Part shown: one piece after another, positions 37,622 to 45,838 of the stretch
Layout of the letters: each line of letters starts with the position of its first letter
Position numbering within the stretch: position 1 is the stretch's first letter
Origin: Spirochaetaceae bacterium
GTDB lineage: Bacteria > Spirochaetota > Spirochaetia > B11-G9
Length of the DNA: 64,000 bases
NCBI GenBank assembly: GCA_015493635.1
Contig: WGCU01000081.1
Coordinates: forward strand, 1-64,000
Direction: 5' to 3'
The notes under the pieces: model-generated
Database searches by the model: none
What the model was told of the DNA's origin: nothing
Seen by the model: only the letters and a program-made list of their open reading frames with translations
Translations under genes and position numbers: made by a program

Positions 37622-38287
37622 ATGAATACCCGTATTTTAATTGCACCCTCGCTGCTTTCAGCAGATTTTTCCAATATCAGAGAGGCTCTTGCCATAATTG
37701 ATAACGCCGATGCCGACTGGGTTCATCTCGATGTTATGGATGGCGCGTTTGTCCCAAACCTTACCTTCGGACCAAAGTTCGTTAAGGACCTAAAGCCTTT
37801 TACACAAAAACCTCTCGATGTTCATCTTATGGTGGAACATCCGGAGAGAATGATCGACGCTTTTGCCGGTGCCGGAGCACAGTACATAACATTTCACTGT
37901 GAAGCAGCAGTACATATCCACAGAATTATAGAACGGATTAAAGAACTTGGCTGCAAAGCTGGTATATCTCTTGTCCCGTCAACTCCTGTTTCACTTCTTA
38001 CAGAAGTTCTTCCTTTTGTTGATCTTGTTCTCGTTATGACGGTAAATCCAGGGTTTGGAGGCCAAAAAATGATTCCCGAGGTACTGGGAAAAGTACGTGA
38101 ACTCAACACCTACCGCAGAACAAACGGATACACGTATTTAATTTCAGTTGATGGAGGGGTCAATATTCAGACGGCATCTTCTGTCAGAGAAGCCGGAGCG
38201 GATGTTCTTATAAGCGGCAGTGCATTTTTCAGTGCTGATAATCCACACAGCGTAACAAAAGAACTGAGAGGTAATATTGAAGTTTAG
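37622..38287 (+). CDS. rpe: Ribulose-phosphate 3-epimerase
   Basis: Rpe interconverts ribulose-5-phosphate and xylulose-5-phosphate in the pentose phosphate pathway. The 221-residue TIM barrel has A-P-S-L-L-S-A-D-F near its N terminus, the metal-binding H-L-D-V-M-D-G-A-F-V-P-N, D-V-H-L-M-V, M-T-V-N-P-G-F-G-G-Q and the phosphate site V-D-G-G-V-N. I chose ATG 37622; the open frame extends upstream to 37538 but the extra residues are not family-like. It is divergent from the greA unit and may lead the genes to dtd. Confidence 0.95.
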   Translation: MNTRILIAPSLLSADFSNIREALAIIDNADADWVHLDVMDGAFVPNLTFGPKFVKDLKPFTQKPLDVHLMVEHPERMIDAFAGAGAQYITFHCEAAVHIHRIIERIKELGCKAGISLVPSTPVSLLTEVLPFVDLVLVMTVNPGFGGQKMIPEVLGKVRELNTYRRTNGYTYLISVDGGVNIQTASSVREAGADVLISGSAFFSADNPHSVTKELRGNIEV

Positions 38288-38328
38288 AAACTGTTCCTTT
38301 CTGTCGAAAATAGAGGAGGAGTGTTGTT

Positions 38329-39297
38329 TTGAATAAAAAAAGATTTTATACCGTTTTGATGCTTTTTTTCTTTACCGCCCTGGTTGGCGGCTTTTCACAG
38401 ACTGATGATGGAAAAGCAATCATTAAATCAGGGTTGGAAAAGTTCACTAAAGGGCAGTATGCTCATGCCATCATTGATTTTAGACAGATAATACTGAATC
38501 CGTCTTATGAAAATCTCTATGATGCTGCGTACTTCTGGATTGCACGAAGCTATATGGAAGAAGGAATACTTTCCAAAGCAGAATCAAATCTTGAATTCTT
38601 TATTCAAAACTTTCCCTCCAGCAGATTCTATCCTGAAGCTATATATCAAAAAGGCCGTCTGCTGTACATGCAGCAAGATTATGAAAACTCCATTCAGGTA
38701 CTTTACGAATATCTTAAAAAATATCCAAAAGCACCTTTTGCGGCAAACAGTTATTTTTGGATTGCTGAATCTCTCTATGCTCTCGGCCATTTCGATAAAG
38801 CCCAGCAGCTGTATGCCTATCTTATTAAAGAATATCCTACTAGTTACAAAGTGGAAACCTCAAAGTATAAACTGTCCCTTATTGCTTTAAAACAGCATGA
38901 AGAAGAACTTTTAAAACTGCTCCGTCTCAGTCATGAGGAGTATTTAAAAGTTATAAATGATTTTCAAAACCGTGAAAAAACCTATGAACAGGCACTGGCA
39001 GGCTATCAAAGGAAGCTTCTTGCAGCCTCAAGTAATGATACGAAAAAATTACTGAAAGAACTTAATGCTGAACTTTCCAAAAAAGATCAGGAGATAGCCT
39101 CCTTGAACAGACAGCTCGTGGAAGAAAAAGACAAAACAGCAAAAACGCCATCAGATTCCAGTATAAATGCTTCTCAGACGACAACATTAAACCCAAAAAA
39201 TACAACAAATATATCCGAGCTTCTCACCTTAAAAAGTGAAGCATTGGAACTAAAGGCTTTTTATCTAGACTGGCTACAAAGTAAATCCGGAGAATAG
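38329..39297 (+). CDS. Exported TPR and coiled-coil protein
   Basis: The 322-residue product has a signal peptide (L-M-L-F-F-F-T-A-L-V-G-G-F-S-Q), then five or so TPR motifs of the BamD/CpoB type between residues 30 and 200 (for example G-Q-Y-A-H-A-I-I-D-F-R-Q and Y-E-N-S-I-Q-V-L-Y-E-Y). A charged coiled coil follows at about 245-275, then a Thr/Asn-rich tail. The TTG at 38329 has AGGAGGAG about ten bases upstream. It lies three bases before the next exported gene. A periplasmic scaffold is the likely role; partners are unknown. Confidence 0.78.
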   Translation: MNKKRFYTVLMLFFFTALVGGFSQTDDGKAIIKSGLEKFTKGQYAHAIIDFRQIILNPSYENLYDAAYFWIARSYMEEGILSKAESNLEFFIQNFPSSRFYPEAIYQKGRLLYMQQDYENSIQVLYEYLKKYPKAPFAANSYFWIAESLYALGHFDKAQQLYAYLIKEYPTSYKVETSKYKLSLIALKQHEEELLKLLRLSHEEYLKVINDFQNREKTYEQALAGYQRKLLAASSNDTKKLLKELNAELSKKDQEIASLNRQLVEEKDKTAKTPSDSSINASQTTTLNPKNTTNISELLTLKSEALELKAFYLDWLQSKSGE

Positions 39298-39300
39298 AAA

Positions 39301-40365
39301 ATGAAAAAATTTGTCTCTGCAGTATTTATTGTTCTTTTTATCATATCTGGAGTATCTGCTCTGGATCTTACTGGTGGTAAAATAAAAGTTACGCTCTACA
39401 ATTCAAACGGCCGCTTTTCACTTTACTATCTTGATAACATTTCCAATAACAAATACGTTCCTCTTCTTTTTGACAAAGATCCCAAAACAACTGCTCTTTT
39501 TATCAATGTCGGTAACAAAATATATACTATGGGGGATTCTTCATTTTTTAAGCAGGAACTTAAAAACATCAATAGTACCAGTGCTTCGTTTGTATGGACG
39601 TCAGAAATAATTCAGGTAACAGAGACATTCACTCTCGTTAAATCACTGAAAAGTGCTTTTTTTGATGGTGTTAAAATTGCAGTTCGTATCGAAAACCAAT
39701 CTGAAACTCAACAAGATATCGGTGTGTCATATCTTCTTGATACCTATATGGGAGAAAATAGCAAAACACATTTTTTAACCTCCGACGGTACGCATATACA
39801 GGCAGAAACCTACTATACCTCTGATCTTCCCGCATATTTCATCTCACCTCTAAAAACGGAATCTTCCTTTAAAGGTTTTCAATGTATGCTGAAAGGCGCC
39901 GGAATTACCCCGCCTGACAGAGTAATTTTTGCAAACTGGAAACGGCTTAAGGAAAATATATTCAGTTTCTCGGTCCAGAATTCAAGAAATTTTAATTTTT
40001 TACCTTATTCAATAAATGATTCCGCTTCTGCACTGTACTACAATCAGCATTCCCTGGCATCAAAAAAGGACAGAGAGATAGTTCTCCTTCTCGGTGCAGC
40101 TACCGGCTCTCTCTTTCAGGGAACAGATACCGGCGCCAAAACCTCTGAAATAAACAAATTATACATTCAGACAGTTCAAACCGAAAAGAATACTACAGAT
40201 ATAGAGGCTTCATTAAAAACAGATTTACTTGCGGTTGATGATTTAATTAAAAAAATTGATGACAGCCTTGAGTCTCCTGAACTTTTAAGTAAAGATAATA
40301 TCACTATGATGAAACAGATCATAGGAAATCTTGAACAACGTAAAAAATTGTACGAGAACAGGTAG
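39301..40365 (+). CDS. Exported protein of unknown function
   Basis: I do not recognise this family. The 354-residue product has a signal peptide (F-V-S-A-V-F-I-V-L-F-I-I-S-G-V-S-A) followed by a beta-rich region of about 270 residues (for example G-K-I-K-V-T-L-Y-N and F-S-L-Y-Y-L-D-N-I) and a short helical C-terminal part (about 295-350, L-A-V-D-D-L-I-K-K-I-D). No lipobox or further membrane segment is seen. It starts three bases after the preceding TPR gene and ends ten bases before the next start, so the three are probably one unit of periplasmic proteins. Confidence 0.75.
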   Translation: MKKFVSAVFIVLFIISGVSALDLTGGKIKVTLYNSNGRFSLYYLDNISNNKYVPLLFDKDPKTTALFINVGNKIYTMGDSSFFKQELKNINSTSASFVWTSEIIQVTETFTLVKSLKSAFFDGVKIAVRIENQSETQQDIGVSYLLDTYMGENSKTHFLTSDGTHIQAETYYTSDLPAYFISPLKTESSFKGFQCMLKGAGITPPDRVIFANWKRLKENIFSFSVQNSRNFNFLPYSINDSASALYYNQHSLASKKDREIVLLLGAATGSLFQGTDTGAKTSEINKLYIQTVQTEKNTTDIEASLKTDLLAVDDLIKKIDDSLESPELLSKDNITMMKQIIGNLEQRKKLYENR

Positions 40366-40375
40366 GTTTTTATCA

Positions 40376-41443
40376 GTGGGGGGGAATCAGTTCCGTAGAG
40401 CAAAAAATTTATTTAATCATAAAAAGTATTCGAAAGTTATACAGATGCTTGAACCGCAGGTATTCAGATTCAGGGAAAGTTTTACCTTTTTTTATCTTCT
40501 GGGGATGTCCTGTCTCTGGATGGGGGATGTCGGCGGTGCCTATTCATATTTAAACAGAGCACGGGACATAAATCCTGATAATATCAATACACTGCTTGGT
40601 CTTGCTGCTCTTTTTCTTAAAAAGCAGGATACTCAGAAGGCATTAAGCACGTGGTTCCTGGTCCTTGATAAGGATCCTAAAAATAAAACAGCTCAAAGAG
40701 GACTAAAGCTGCTTCGAAAATATACTGACTCGGCAGATCTTGTTACTCTCGTTGAATCAGCTCAATTTTACAAAATTATCCCGGCCCCTTCGTCTGCAGG
40801 AACGGTTCTTACAAAAAGTATCATTTTTTTTATATCTCTTATCCTGGCTGCAGGAGCCGGATACGGCATCTATACATATCTTCCAACTTTAACCCAAAAA
40901 CCCCAGAGAGAAGGTGTGCAAACACTTTCAATACAATCTGCAGCCGTTTCAGACAGCAGCACCGTAACCTATACCTTTACAAAAAAAGAACTTCAAAAGG
41001 AAATACAGGAAATAAAAGATTATTTTAATAATTTTAATGATAATAAAGCTATGCGGGAAATTAACCGGGTTCTCCTTTCCAATGCTGATTCTTCTGTAAA
41101 AAAGGAAGTTTTAGTACTTCGGGGATACCTCAGGCAGCCTACGTTCAGCACTTTAAAAACTGCATATACATATAAGGATGTTATAAAGGATCCGCTTCTT
41201 TATGAAGGCTGTTATGTCAAATGGAAAGGCCGCCTGAGTAACCTTGTAACTACCGATACATACATTTCTTTTGATCTCCTTGTCGGTTATGAGAAAGAAA
41301 AAGTCCTCCAGGGGATCGTTCCCGTAAAACTTGATTTTGCTGTTAGACTTGATCCTTCCCTCGCTATTGAGGTACTCGGAAAACTACATATAGAAAAAAC
41401 AAAAATCTTTTTATCAGGTATTTCTGTACATCAATTTCAATAA
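40376..41443 (+). CDS. TPR protein with a single membrane helix
   Basis: The 355-residue product has TPR motifs in its N-terminal 110 residues (for example F-N-H-K-K-Y-S-K-V-I-Q-M-L and G-G-A-Y-S-Y-L-N-R-A) and a membrane helix near residues 150-172 (I-I-F-F-I-S-L-I-L-A-A-G-A-G-Y-G-I). An extracytoplasmic helical and beta C terminus follows. With no signal peptide, the TPR part would face the cytoplasm. I chose GTG 40376 because AGG sites lie nine bases upstream; an earlier start at 40331 would overlap the previous gene. It may link cytoplasmic partners to the two exported proteins encoded before it. Confidence 0.72.
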   Translation: MGGNQFRRAKNLFNHKKYSKVIQMLEPQVFRFRESFTFFYLLGMSCLWMGDVGGAYSYLNRARDINPDNINTLLGLAALFLKKQDTQKALSTWFLVLDKDPKNKTAQRGLKLLRKYTDSADLVTLVESAQFYKIIPAPSSAGTVLTKSIIFFISLILAAGAGYGIYTYLPTLTQKPQREGVQTLSIQSAAVSDSSTVTYTFTKKELQKEIQEIKDYFNNFNDNKAMREINRVLLSNADSSVKKEVLVLRGYLRQPTFSTLKTAYTYKDVIKDPLLYEGCYVKWKGRLSNLVTTDTYISFDLLVGYEKEKVLQGIVPVKLDFAVRLDPSLAIEVLGKLHIEKTKIFLSGISVHQFQ

Positions 41444-41464
41444 GATGACGGGGTAAACAAATAT

Positions 41465-41914
41465 ATGCGTGCTGTTATTCAAAGAGTATCAGATTGTTCA
41501 GTAACTGTTGAAAACGAGCTGATAAGCCGGATAAATACCGGGTTGCTTGTATATCTTGGTGTTGAGAAAGGTGATAAGGATAAAGATACACTATACATGA
41601 CCAATAAAATAGCAGGTTTACGTATTTTCAATGATGAACAAGGTAAAATGAATTTGTCAATTTCTGACAGCGGCGGGTCGATCCTTGTCGTTTCACAATT
41701 TACTCTGTGTGCCGACACGAGAAAAGGGAATCGGCCTTCTTACAATAATGCCGCTGATCCGTATTATGCGGAAAAACTCTATACCGATTTTATTTCTCAT
41801 CTGCGAAATCGTGGGTTTACCGTTAAAACAGGAAAGTTTCAATCATTCATGCATGTAACATATTCAAATACAGGGCCTGTTACCATTCTTGTTGATTCAC
41901 GAAAAACATTCTAG
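41465..41914 (+). CDS. dtd: D-aminoacyl-tRNA deacylase
   Basis: Dtd removes D-amino acids wrongly attached to tRNA. The 149-residue protein begins M-R-A-V-I-Q-R-V and has the active-site S-Q-F-T-L-C-A-D and the N-T-G-P-V-T loop containing the Gly-cis-Pro motif that gives chiral proofreading. Length is typical. It follows the TPR membrane gene by 21 bases and precedes the 110-base gap before recA. Confidence 0.94.
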   Translation: MRAVIQRVSDCSVTVENELISRINTGLLVYLGVEKGDKDKDTLYMTNKIAGLRIFNDEQGKMNLSISDSGGSILVVSQFTLCADTRKGNRPSYNNAADPYYAEKLYTDFISHLRNRGFTVKTGKFQSFMHVTYSNTGPVTILVDSRKTF

Positions 41915-42024
41915 TTCCTTAAAATTTTATATAGAATATTTTAATCATTTACAGTACAATCCTTGAAGCATGGGAGCTCAAATTACCGTATTATAGGGTA
42001 AAGAGAAAAACAGGGAGATATGAT
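41915..42024 (+). promoter_or_regulatory. Leader region of recA
   Basis: This 110-base gap begins with an AT-only inverted repeat (TTAAAAT 41919-41925, ATTTTAA 41938-41944). It then has TTGAAG (41963-41968) and TATTAT (41989-41994), but these are 20 bases apart, so the promoter call is weak. The recA ribosome site GGGAG is at 42013-42017. I looked for a LexA-type palindrome and saw none that is convincing. Confidence 0.3.
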
Positions 42025-43107
42025 ATGGCAAAGAAAACAGAATCTGGAACACAAAAAGCGGCCGCCTCACCGTTGAATGAAAAAACAAAAGCTATAGAGG
42101 CAGCTAAACTTCACATAGAAAAACAGTTTGGAAAGGGCTCTCTCATGAAACTGGGAGCTTCGCCTCTCGATCTCAACATAGATGTCATCCCCTCAGGCTC
42201 CATCCTTCTTGATGCTGCTCTTGGCGTCGGAGGATATCCCAAAGGCAGAATTATCGAAGTATACGGCCCTGAATCTTCCGGTAAAACAACACTTGCTCTT
42301 CATGCTATCGCCGAATGCCAGAAGATAAATGGAATTGCCGCTTTCATTGATGCAGAACATGCTCTTGATCCGGTATATGCTAAAAATCTCGGAGTTAATA
42401 CCGATGAACTCTGGGTATCCCAACCGGATACGGGAGAACAGGCCCTGGAGATTACAGAATCCCTCATACGTTCAGGAGGAGTTGATATTATCGTTATTGA
42501 TTCAGTGGCTGCATTAACTCCACAAGCTGAAATAGACGGCGATATGGGAGATTCACATATGGGTCTCCAGGCACGGCTTATGAGTCAGGCATTACGGAAA
42601 CTTACAGGAGTTATTTCCAAATCGGGGACCTGTCTCATTTTTATAAATCAGATACGAATGAAAATAGGTGTTATGTTCGGAAATCCTGAAACAACAACCG
42701 GAGGAAAAGCATTAAAATTCTATTCTTCCATTCGTCTTGAAGTGAGAAAAATTGAAACAATTTCAAAAGGTACAGAAGATGCTTTTGGAAACCGTGTAAG
42801 AGTTAAAGTTGTAAAGAACAAAGTCGCACCCCCTTTTAGAAAAGTTGAACTTGAAATAATCTTCGGAAAGGGTATAAGCACATACGCAAGCCTTCTTGAT
42901 GCGGCACTTCAGCATAATCTTATTTCTAAAAGCGGAAGCTGGTATTCCTATGGAGAAGAAAGAATCGGACAGGGTAGGGAAAACGCTAAATTATTTCTGG
43001 AAAACAATCCCGATATTGCAGTATCTATTGAAAAAAGTGTAAGAGGGATTCTCTTCCCTGAAGCACCTGAAAAAGAACAAAAAAAAGAGAAAGCTGGACT
43101 CGTTTAA
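42025..43107 (+). CDS. recA: Recombinase RecA
   Basis: RecA forms filaments on single-stranded DNA and drives strand exchange. The 360-residue protein has the N-terminal polymerisation helix, Walker [10 protein letters not shown], Walker [11 protein letters not shown], the [17 protein letters not shown] block, and a lysine/glutamate-rich C-terminal tail. GGGAG lies seven bases before the ATG. It complements RuvABC in the same window. No recX or lexA is adjacent. Confidence 0.98.
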   Translation: MAKKTESGTQKAAASPLNEKTKAIEAAKLHIEKQFGKGSLMKLGASPLDLNIDVIPSGSILLDAALGVGGYPKGRIIEVYGPESSGKTTLALHAIAECQKINGIAAFIDAEHALDPVYAKNLGVNTDELWVSQPDTGEQALEITESLIRSGGVDIIVIDSVAALTPQAEIDGDMGDSHMGLQARLMSQALRKLTGVISKSGTCLIFINQIRMKIGVMFGNPETTTGGKALKFYSSIRLEVRKIETISKGTEDAFGNRVRVKVVKNKVAPPFRKVELEIIFGKGISTYASLLDAALQHNLISKSGSWYSYGEERIGQGRENAKLFLENNPDIAVSIEKSVRGILFPEAPEKEQKKEKAGLV

Positions 43108-43113
43108 AACCAG

Positions 43114-43143
43114 TTGAATTTACCATGAGTTTCCCTGTATAGT
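43114..43143 (+). promoter_or_regulatory. Candidate promoter for scpA-scpB-rluB-cmk-rpsA
   Basis: TTGAAT (43114-43119) and TATAGT (43138-43143) are separated by 18 bases. Initiation near 43150 would leave a short leader with GGAG (43161-43164) six bases before the TTG start of scpA. It lies in the only non-coding gap between recA and scpA. Confidence 0.45.
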
Positions 43144-43170
43144 AATGGGGTAACACAAGCGGAGAATTAT

Positions 43171-43908
43171 TTGGAAACGGCTGGTGAAACAGCAGCACAA
43201 TTCAGACTGGGTTCTTTTGAGGGTCCTCTTGATTTGCTGCTTTTTCTTATAAAAAAATCAGAAGTAAATATCTATGATATCCCTATTTCCCAGATAACGG
43301 AACAGTACCTTGCGTACATAGAATATGCCGTTGCTATTAATCTGGATAACTTAACCGAATTCTATCTTATGGCATCTACGCTTCTTTATATAAAATCCCG
43401 TATGCTTCTTCCCGTTGAAATTGATTTTAATGATGAAATTGAAGACCCCAGACAGGAACTCGTTGACAGACTCATTGAATATCAGAAAATAAAAAAGTTT
43501 TCTGAACTTATGGCCAGAAAAGAAGAAGAAGCTGAGTGGAGTATTGAAAGAAGAAAAAAACAGCGGATTCTGCCTTTCCCAGAAGATGAAGGGCTGTGGG
43601 AAAAAATAGATGTATGGGATCTTTTGAAGACATTTACCTCAATTATTTCCTCTTTTTCCTCTGAACGTATTATTGATCTTTATGAAGAGGTTTCAATAAA
43701 TGAGAAGATAAGTCTTATTCAGGAACTTATTGAAACAAAAGGAGAATTTCTCTTTACAGATCTTATTACAAAAAAGAATTCAACAATGGAAATTATATGT
43801 TCGTTTCTCGCTATTCTGGAATCGGTAAAATTAAAACGTATCGTTATCTTCCAAAATAGACTCTTTGGAGATATCAGAATACGAGGGAGAGACGGAGAAG
43901 GAGAATGA
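43171..43908 (+). CDS. scpA: Segregation and condensation protein A
   Basis: ScpA is the kleisin that closes the ring of the SMC-ScpAB chromosome condensation complex. The 245-residue protein has the N-terminal F-E-G-P-L-D-L-L-L-F-L-I, the K-S-R-M-L-L-P block, and a C-terminal winged-helix part (F-L-A-I-L-E-S-V-K-L). It starts at TTG 43171 and overlaps scpB by four bases (ATGA). The smc gene itself is not in the window. Confidence 0.93.
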   Translation: METAGETAAQFRLGSFEGPLDLLLFLIKKSEVNIYDIPISQITEQYLAYIEYAVAINLDNLTEFYLMASTLLYIKSRMLLPVEIDFNDEIEDPRQELVDRLIEYQKIKKFSELMARKEEEAEWSIERRKKQRILPFPEDEGLWEKIDVWDLLKTFTSIISSFSSERIIDLYEEVSINEKISLIQELIETKGEFLFTDLITKKNSTMEIICSFLAILESVKLKRIVIFQNRLFGDIRIRGRDGEGE

Positions 43909-44444
43909 ATCTGGAAAAGGAAGCAGCATTGATAGAAACGATCTTGTTCCTTGAAAGTGATCCGGTTAGTACCAGACAGCTTTCCCGGATAACAAGTATA
44001 TCGGAAGATATTGTAGAGGAAGCTCTTCTACAGCTAAAGAATACACTTAAAGAAGAACAGCACGGGCTTGAACTTATTGAAATAGGAGAGGGATATCAGC
44101 TTTCTCCAAAATCAGAGCTCTGGGAACATCTGAAAGAACGTTACGGAAGGAAAAATGATTCCCGACTATCAAAAGCCGCTCTGGAAACACTGTCCATCAT
44201 TGCCTATTCGCAGCCTATTACCAGAGCGGAGATAGAAAATATCAGAGGAGTGGCTGCTGACGGTATGATAAAACTCTTGTTGCACAGAGATTTTATTAAA
44301 ACGGTAGGGAAAAAAGATGTTCCGGGTAAACCTCATCAATATGGAACAACGAAAGAATTTCTCAAGGCATTTCGTTTGTCAAGTATTGCTGAACTACCAA
44401 AACTGGATGAAGAAAACAAAGAAAGGTTTGAATTGAATGGATAA
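43905..44444 (+). CDS. scpB: Segregation and condensation protein B
   Basis: ScpB dimers bind ScpA in the SMC complex. The 179-residue protein is two winged-helix domains, with family motifs A-L-E-T-L-S-I-I-A-Y-S-Q-P-I-T-R-A-E-I and I-R-G-V. The C-terminal K-P-H-Q-Y-G-T-T-K-E-F-L is the expected second-domain end. Its last codons overlap the rluB start, continuing the tight coupling begun with scpA. Confidence 0.94.
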   Translation: MNLEKEAALIETILFLESDPVSTRQLSRITSISEDIVEEALLQLKNTLKEEQHGLELIEIGEGYQLSPKSELWEHLKERYGRKNDSRLSKAALETLSIIAYSQPITRAEIENIRGVAADGMIKLLLHRDFIKTVGKKDVPGKPHQYGTTKEFLKAFRLSSIAELPKLDEENKERFELNG

Positions 44445-45174
44445 AAATAACAACGGTAACGGTATCCGCTTACAGCTTTTTATGGCACGAAGCGGGGTTG
44501 GGTCAAGAAGAAAATGTGAAGAACTTATAGCCGAGGGTTTTGTGAAAGTTAACGGTGAAACCGTTACTGCCAGAGGAGTCAAGGTAACCGATGATGATGT
44601 TATCACCTACCGGGGAAGAACACTGCATGCTACAAGAAAACTCATTTATCTTGCCCTTCACAAACCAAGCCTCTACATTTGTTCGAATAGTGATCCGGAA
44701 GGACGGAACCTTGCAATAGACCTCCTTAAGGGGGAGTTCCCGGTACGGCTCTATAATGTCGGCCGTCTGGATTATCTTTCTACCGGTCTTATTTTTTTTA
44801 CCAATGACGGAAATTTTGCAAAAATTGTTTCCCACCCTTCCAGCGGAATAGAAAAGGAGTATCTCGTTGAAACAAAGCAGGAGATCAGTGAGGATATTCT
44901 AAAAAGCTTTCTTAAAGGAATCTGGATTGAAGGTGTCTTTTACAAAATATCTTCATACAGCTATAAAACTCCCTACAAGGTAAAACTTGTTCTTAAAGAG
45001 GGAAAGAACAGAGAAATCAGACGTTTTTTTCAATCCCGAAATCTGAAAATTAAAAAACTGCACCGAATACGAATAGGAATCGTTTCACTCGGTACTATTC
45101 CACAGGGTGGATACCGCTTTTTGACTGAAAAAGAAGTTCAGTGGTTCCTTAAAAAAAGAAAAAAGGCAAAGTAA
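44437..45174 (+). CDS. rluB: 23S rRNA pseudouridine synthase, RsuA/RluB family
   Basis: This enzyme makes pseudouridine in ribosomal RNA. The 245-residue protein has an N-terminal S4 RNA-binding domain (G-V-G-S-R-R-K-C-E-E-L-I-A-E-G-F-V-K-V-N-G) and a catalytic domain with V-G-R-L-D-Y-L-S-T-G-L, carrying the nucleophile aspartate. K-N-R-E-I-R-R-F-F lies near the end. The RluB assignment rests on its place after scpB, a common arrangement; RsuA or RluE activity cannot be excluded. It overlaps scpB and is followed directly by cmk. Confidence 0.87.
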   Translation: MDKNNNGNGIRLQLFMARSGVGSRRKCEELIAEGFVKVNGETVTARGVKVTDDDVITYRGRTLHATRKLIYLALHKPSLYICSNSDPEGRNLAIDLLKGEFPVRLYNVGRLDYLSTGLIFFTNDGNFAKIVSHPSSGIEKEYLVETKQEISEDILKSFLKGIWIEGVFYKISSYSYKTPYKVKLVLKEGKNREIRRFFQSRNLKIKKLHRIRIGIVSLGTIPQGGYRFLTEKEVQWFLKKRKKAK

Positions 45175-45831
45175 ATGATCGTAGCAATTGATGGTCCCGC
45201 AGGAGTAGGAAAAAGTACTATTACGTCGCTTATTGCAAAAAAAACCGGGCTTCTCTATGTAAATTCCGGTAATTTTTATCGTGCTGTAACATTTTTTATA
45301 CTAAAAAGGGGGCTGTCACTTACTGATGAACAGGAAATTATCAATACTGCTGAAAAACTTGATTTCAAGCTTGTCAATGGTCGTCTTTTTGTCGAAGGAC
45401 TTGACCTTGATGATGAACTCCACACAGACATTATAGATTCTCATGTAGCTGCTGTTTCATCCATTATAGGTGTAAGAAATGTTGTGAATAATGCACTCCA
45501 TACAACGACGAAGAATCTTGATATCATTGTGGAAGGAAGGGATATTACAACAGTGGTATTCCCCCATGCTGATATTAAAATATATCTGGATGCTTCAGTT
45601 GAAACGAGAGCAAAAAGACGATGGTCACAGGGAATAAGTGACCTTTCTTTTAAAGAAATTAAAGAAGCCATTAAGAAACGTGATGATATTGACAAAAACA
45701 AAAAAGAGGGCAGTCTAAAAATTTCTTCCGACGCACTATATTTAGACACATCGGACTTGACCATAGATCAAGTTTGTGAGAAAGTGGTTGGGATTATAAA
45801 GAACTGTAATAAAAGCATCCAGGAGAAATAA
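45175..45831 (+). CDS. cmk: Cytidylate kinase
   Basis: Cmk phosphorylates CMP and dCMP. The 218-residue protein has the P-loop G-P-A-G-V-G-K-S-T at its N terminus, the N-S-G-N-F-Y-R-A block, E-G-R-D-I-T-T-V-V-F-P and R-A-K-R-R-W. The start ATG abuts the rluB stop. rpsA follows after seven bases. In Treponema pallidum, from memory, the homologues of cmk and rpsA are annotated as one fused gene; here they are separate. Confidence 0.95.
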   Translation: MIVAIDGPAGVGKSTITSLIAKKTGLLYVNSGNFYRAVTFFILKRGLSLTDEQEIINTAEKLDFKLVNGRLFVEGLDLDDELHTDIIDSHVAAVSSIIGVRNVVNNALHTTTKNLDIIVEGRDITTVVFPHADIKIYLDASVETRAKRRWSQGISDLSFKEIKEAIKKRDDIDKNKKEGSLKISSDALYLDTSDLTIDQVCEKVVGIIKNCNKSIQEK

Positions 45832-45838
45832 GAACGTT

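Noticed and set aside
41960-42000. A LexA/SOS operator before recA
   Set aside because: The TTGA...TCAA arrangement is imperfect, and no known spirochaetal SOS box is matched. No lexA gene is nearby.
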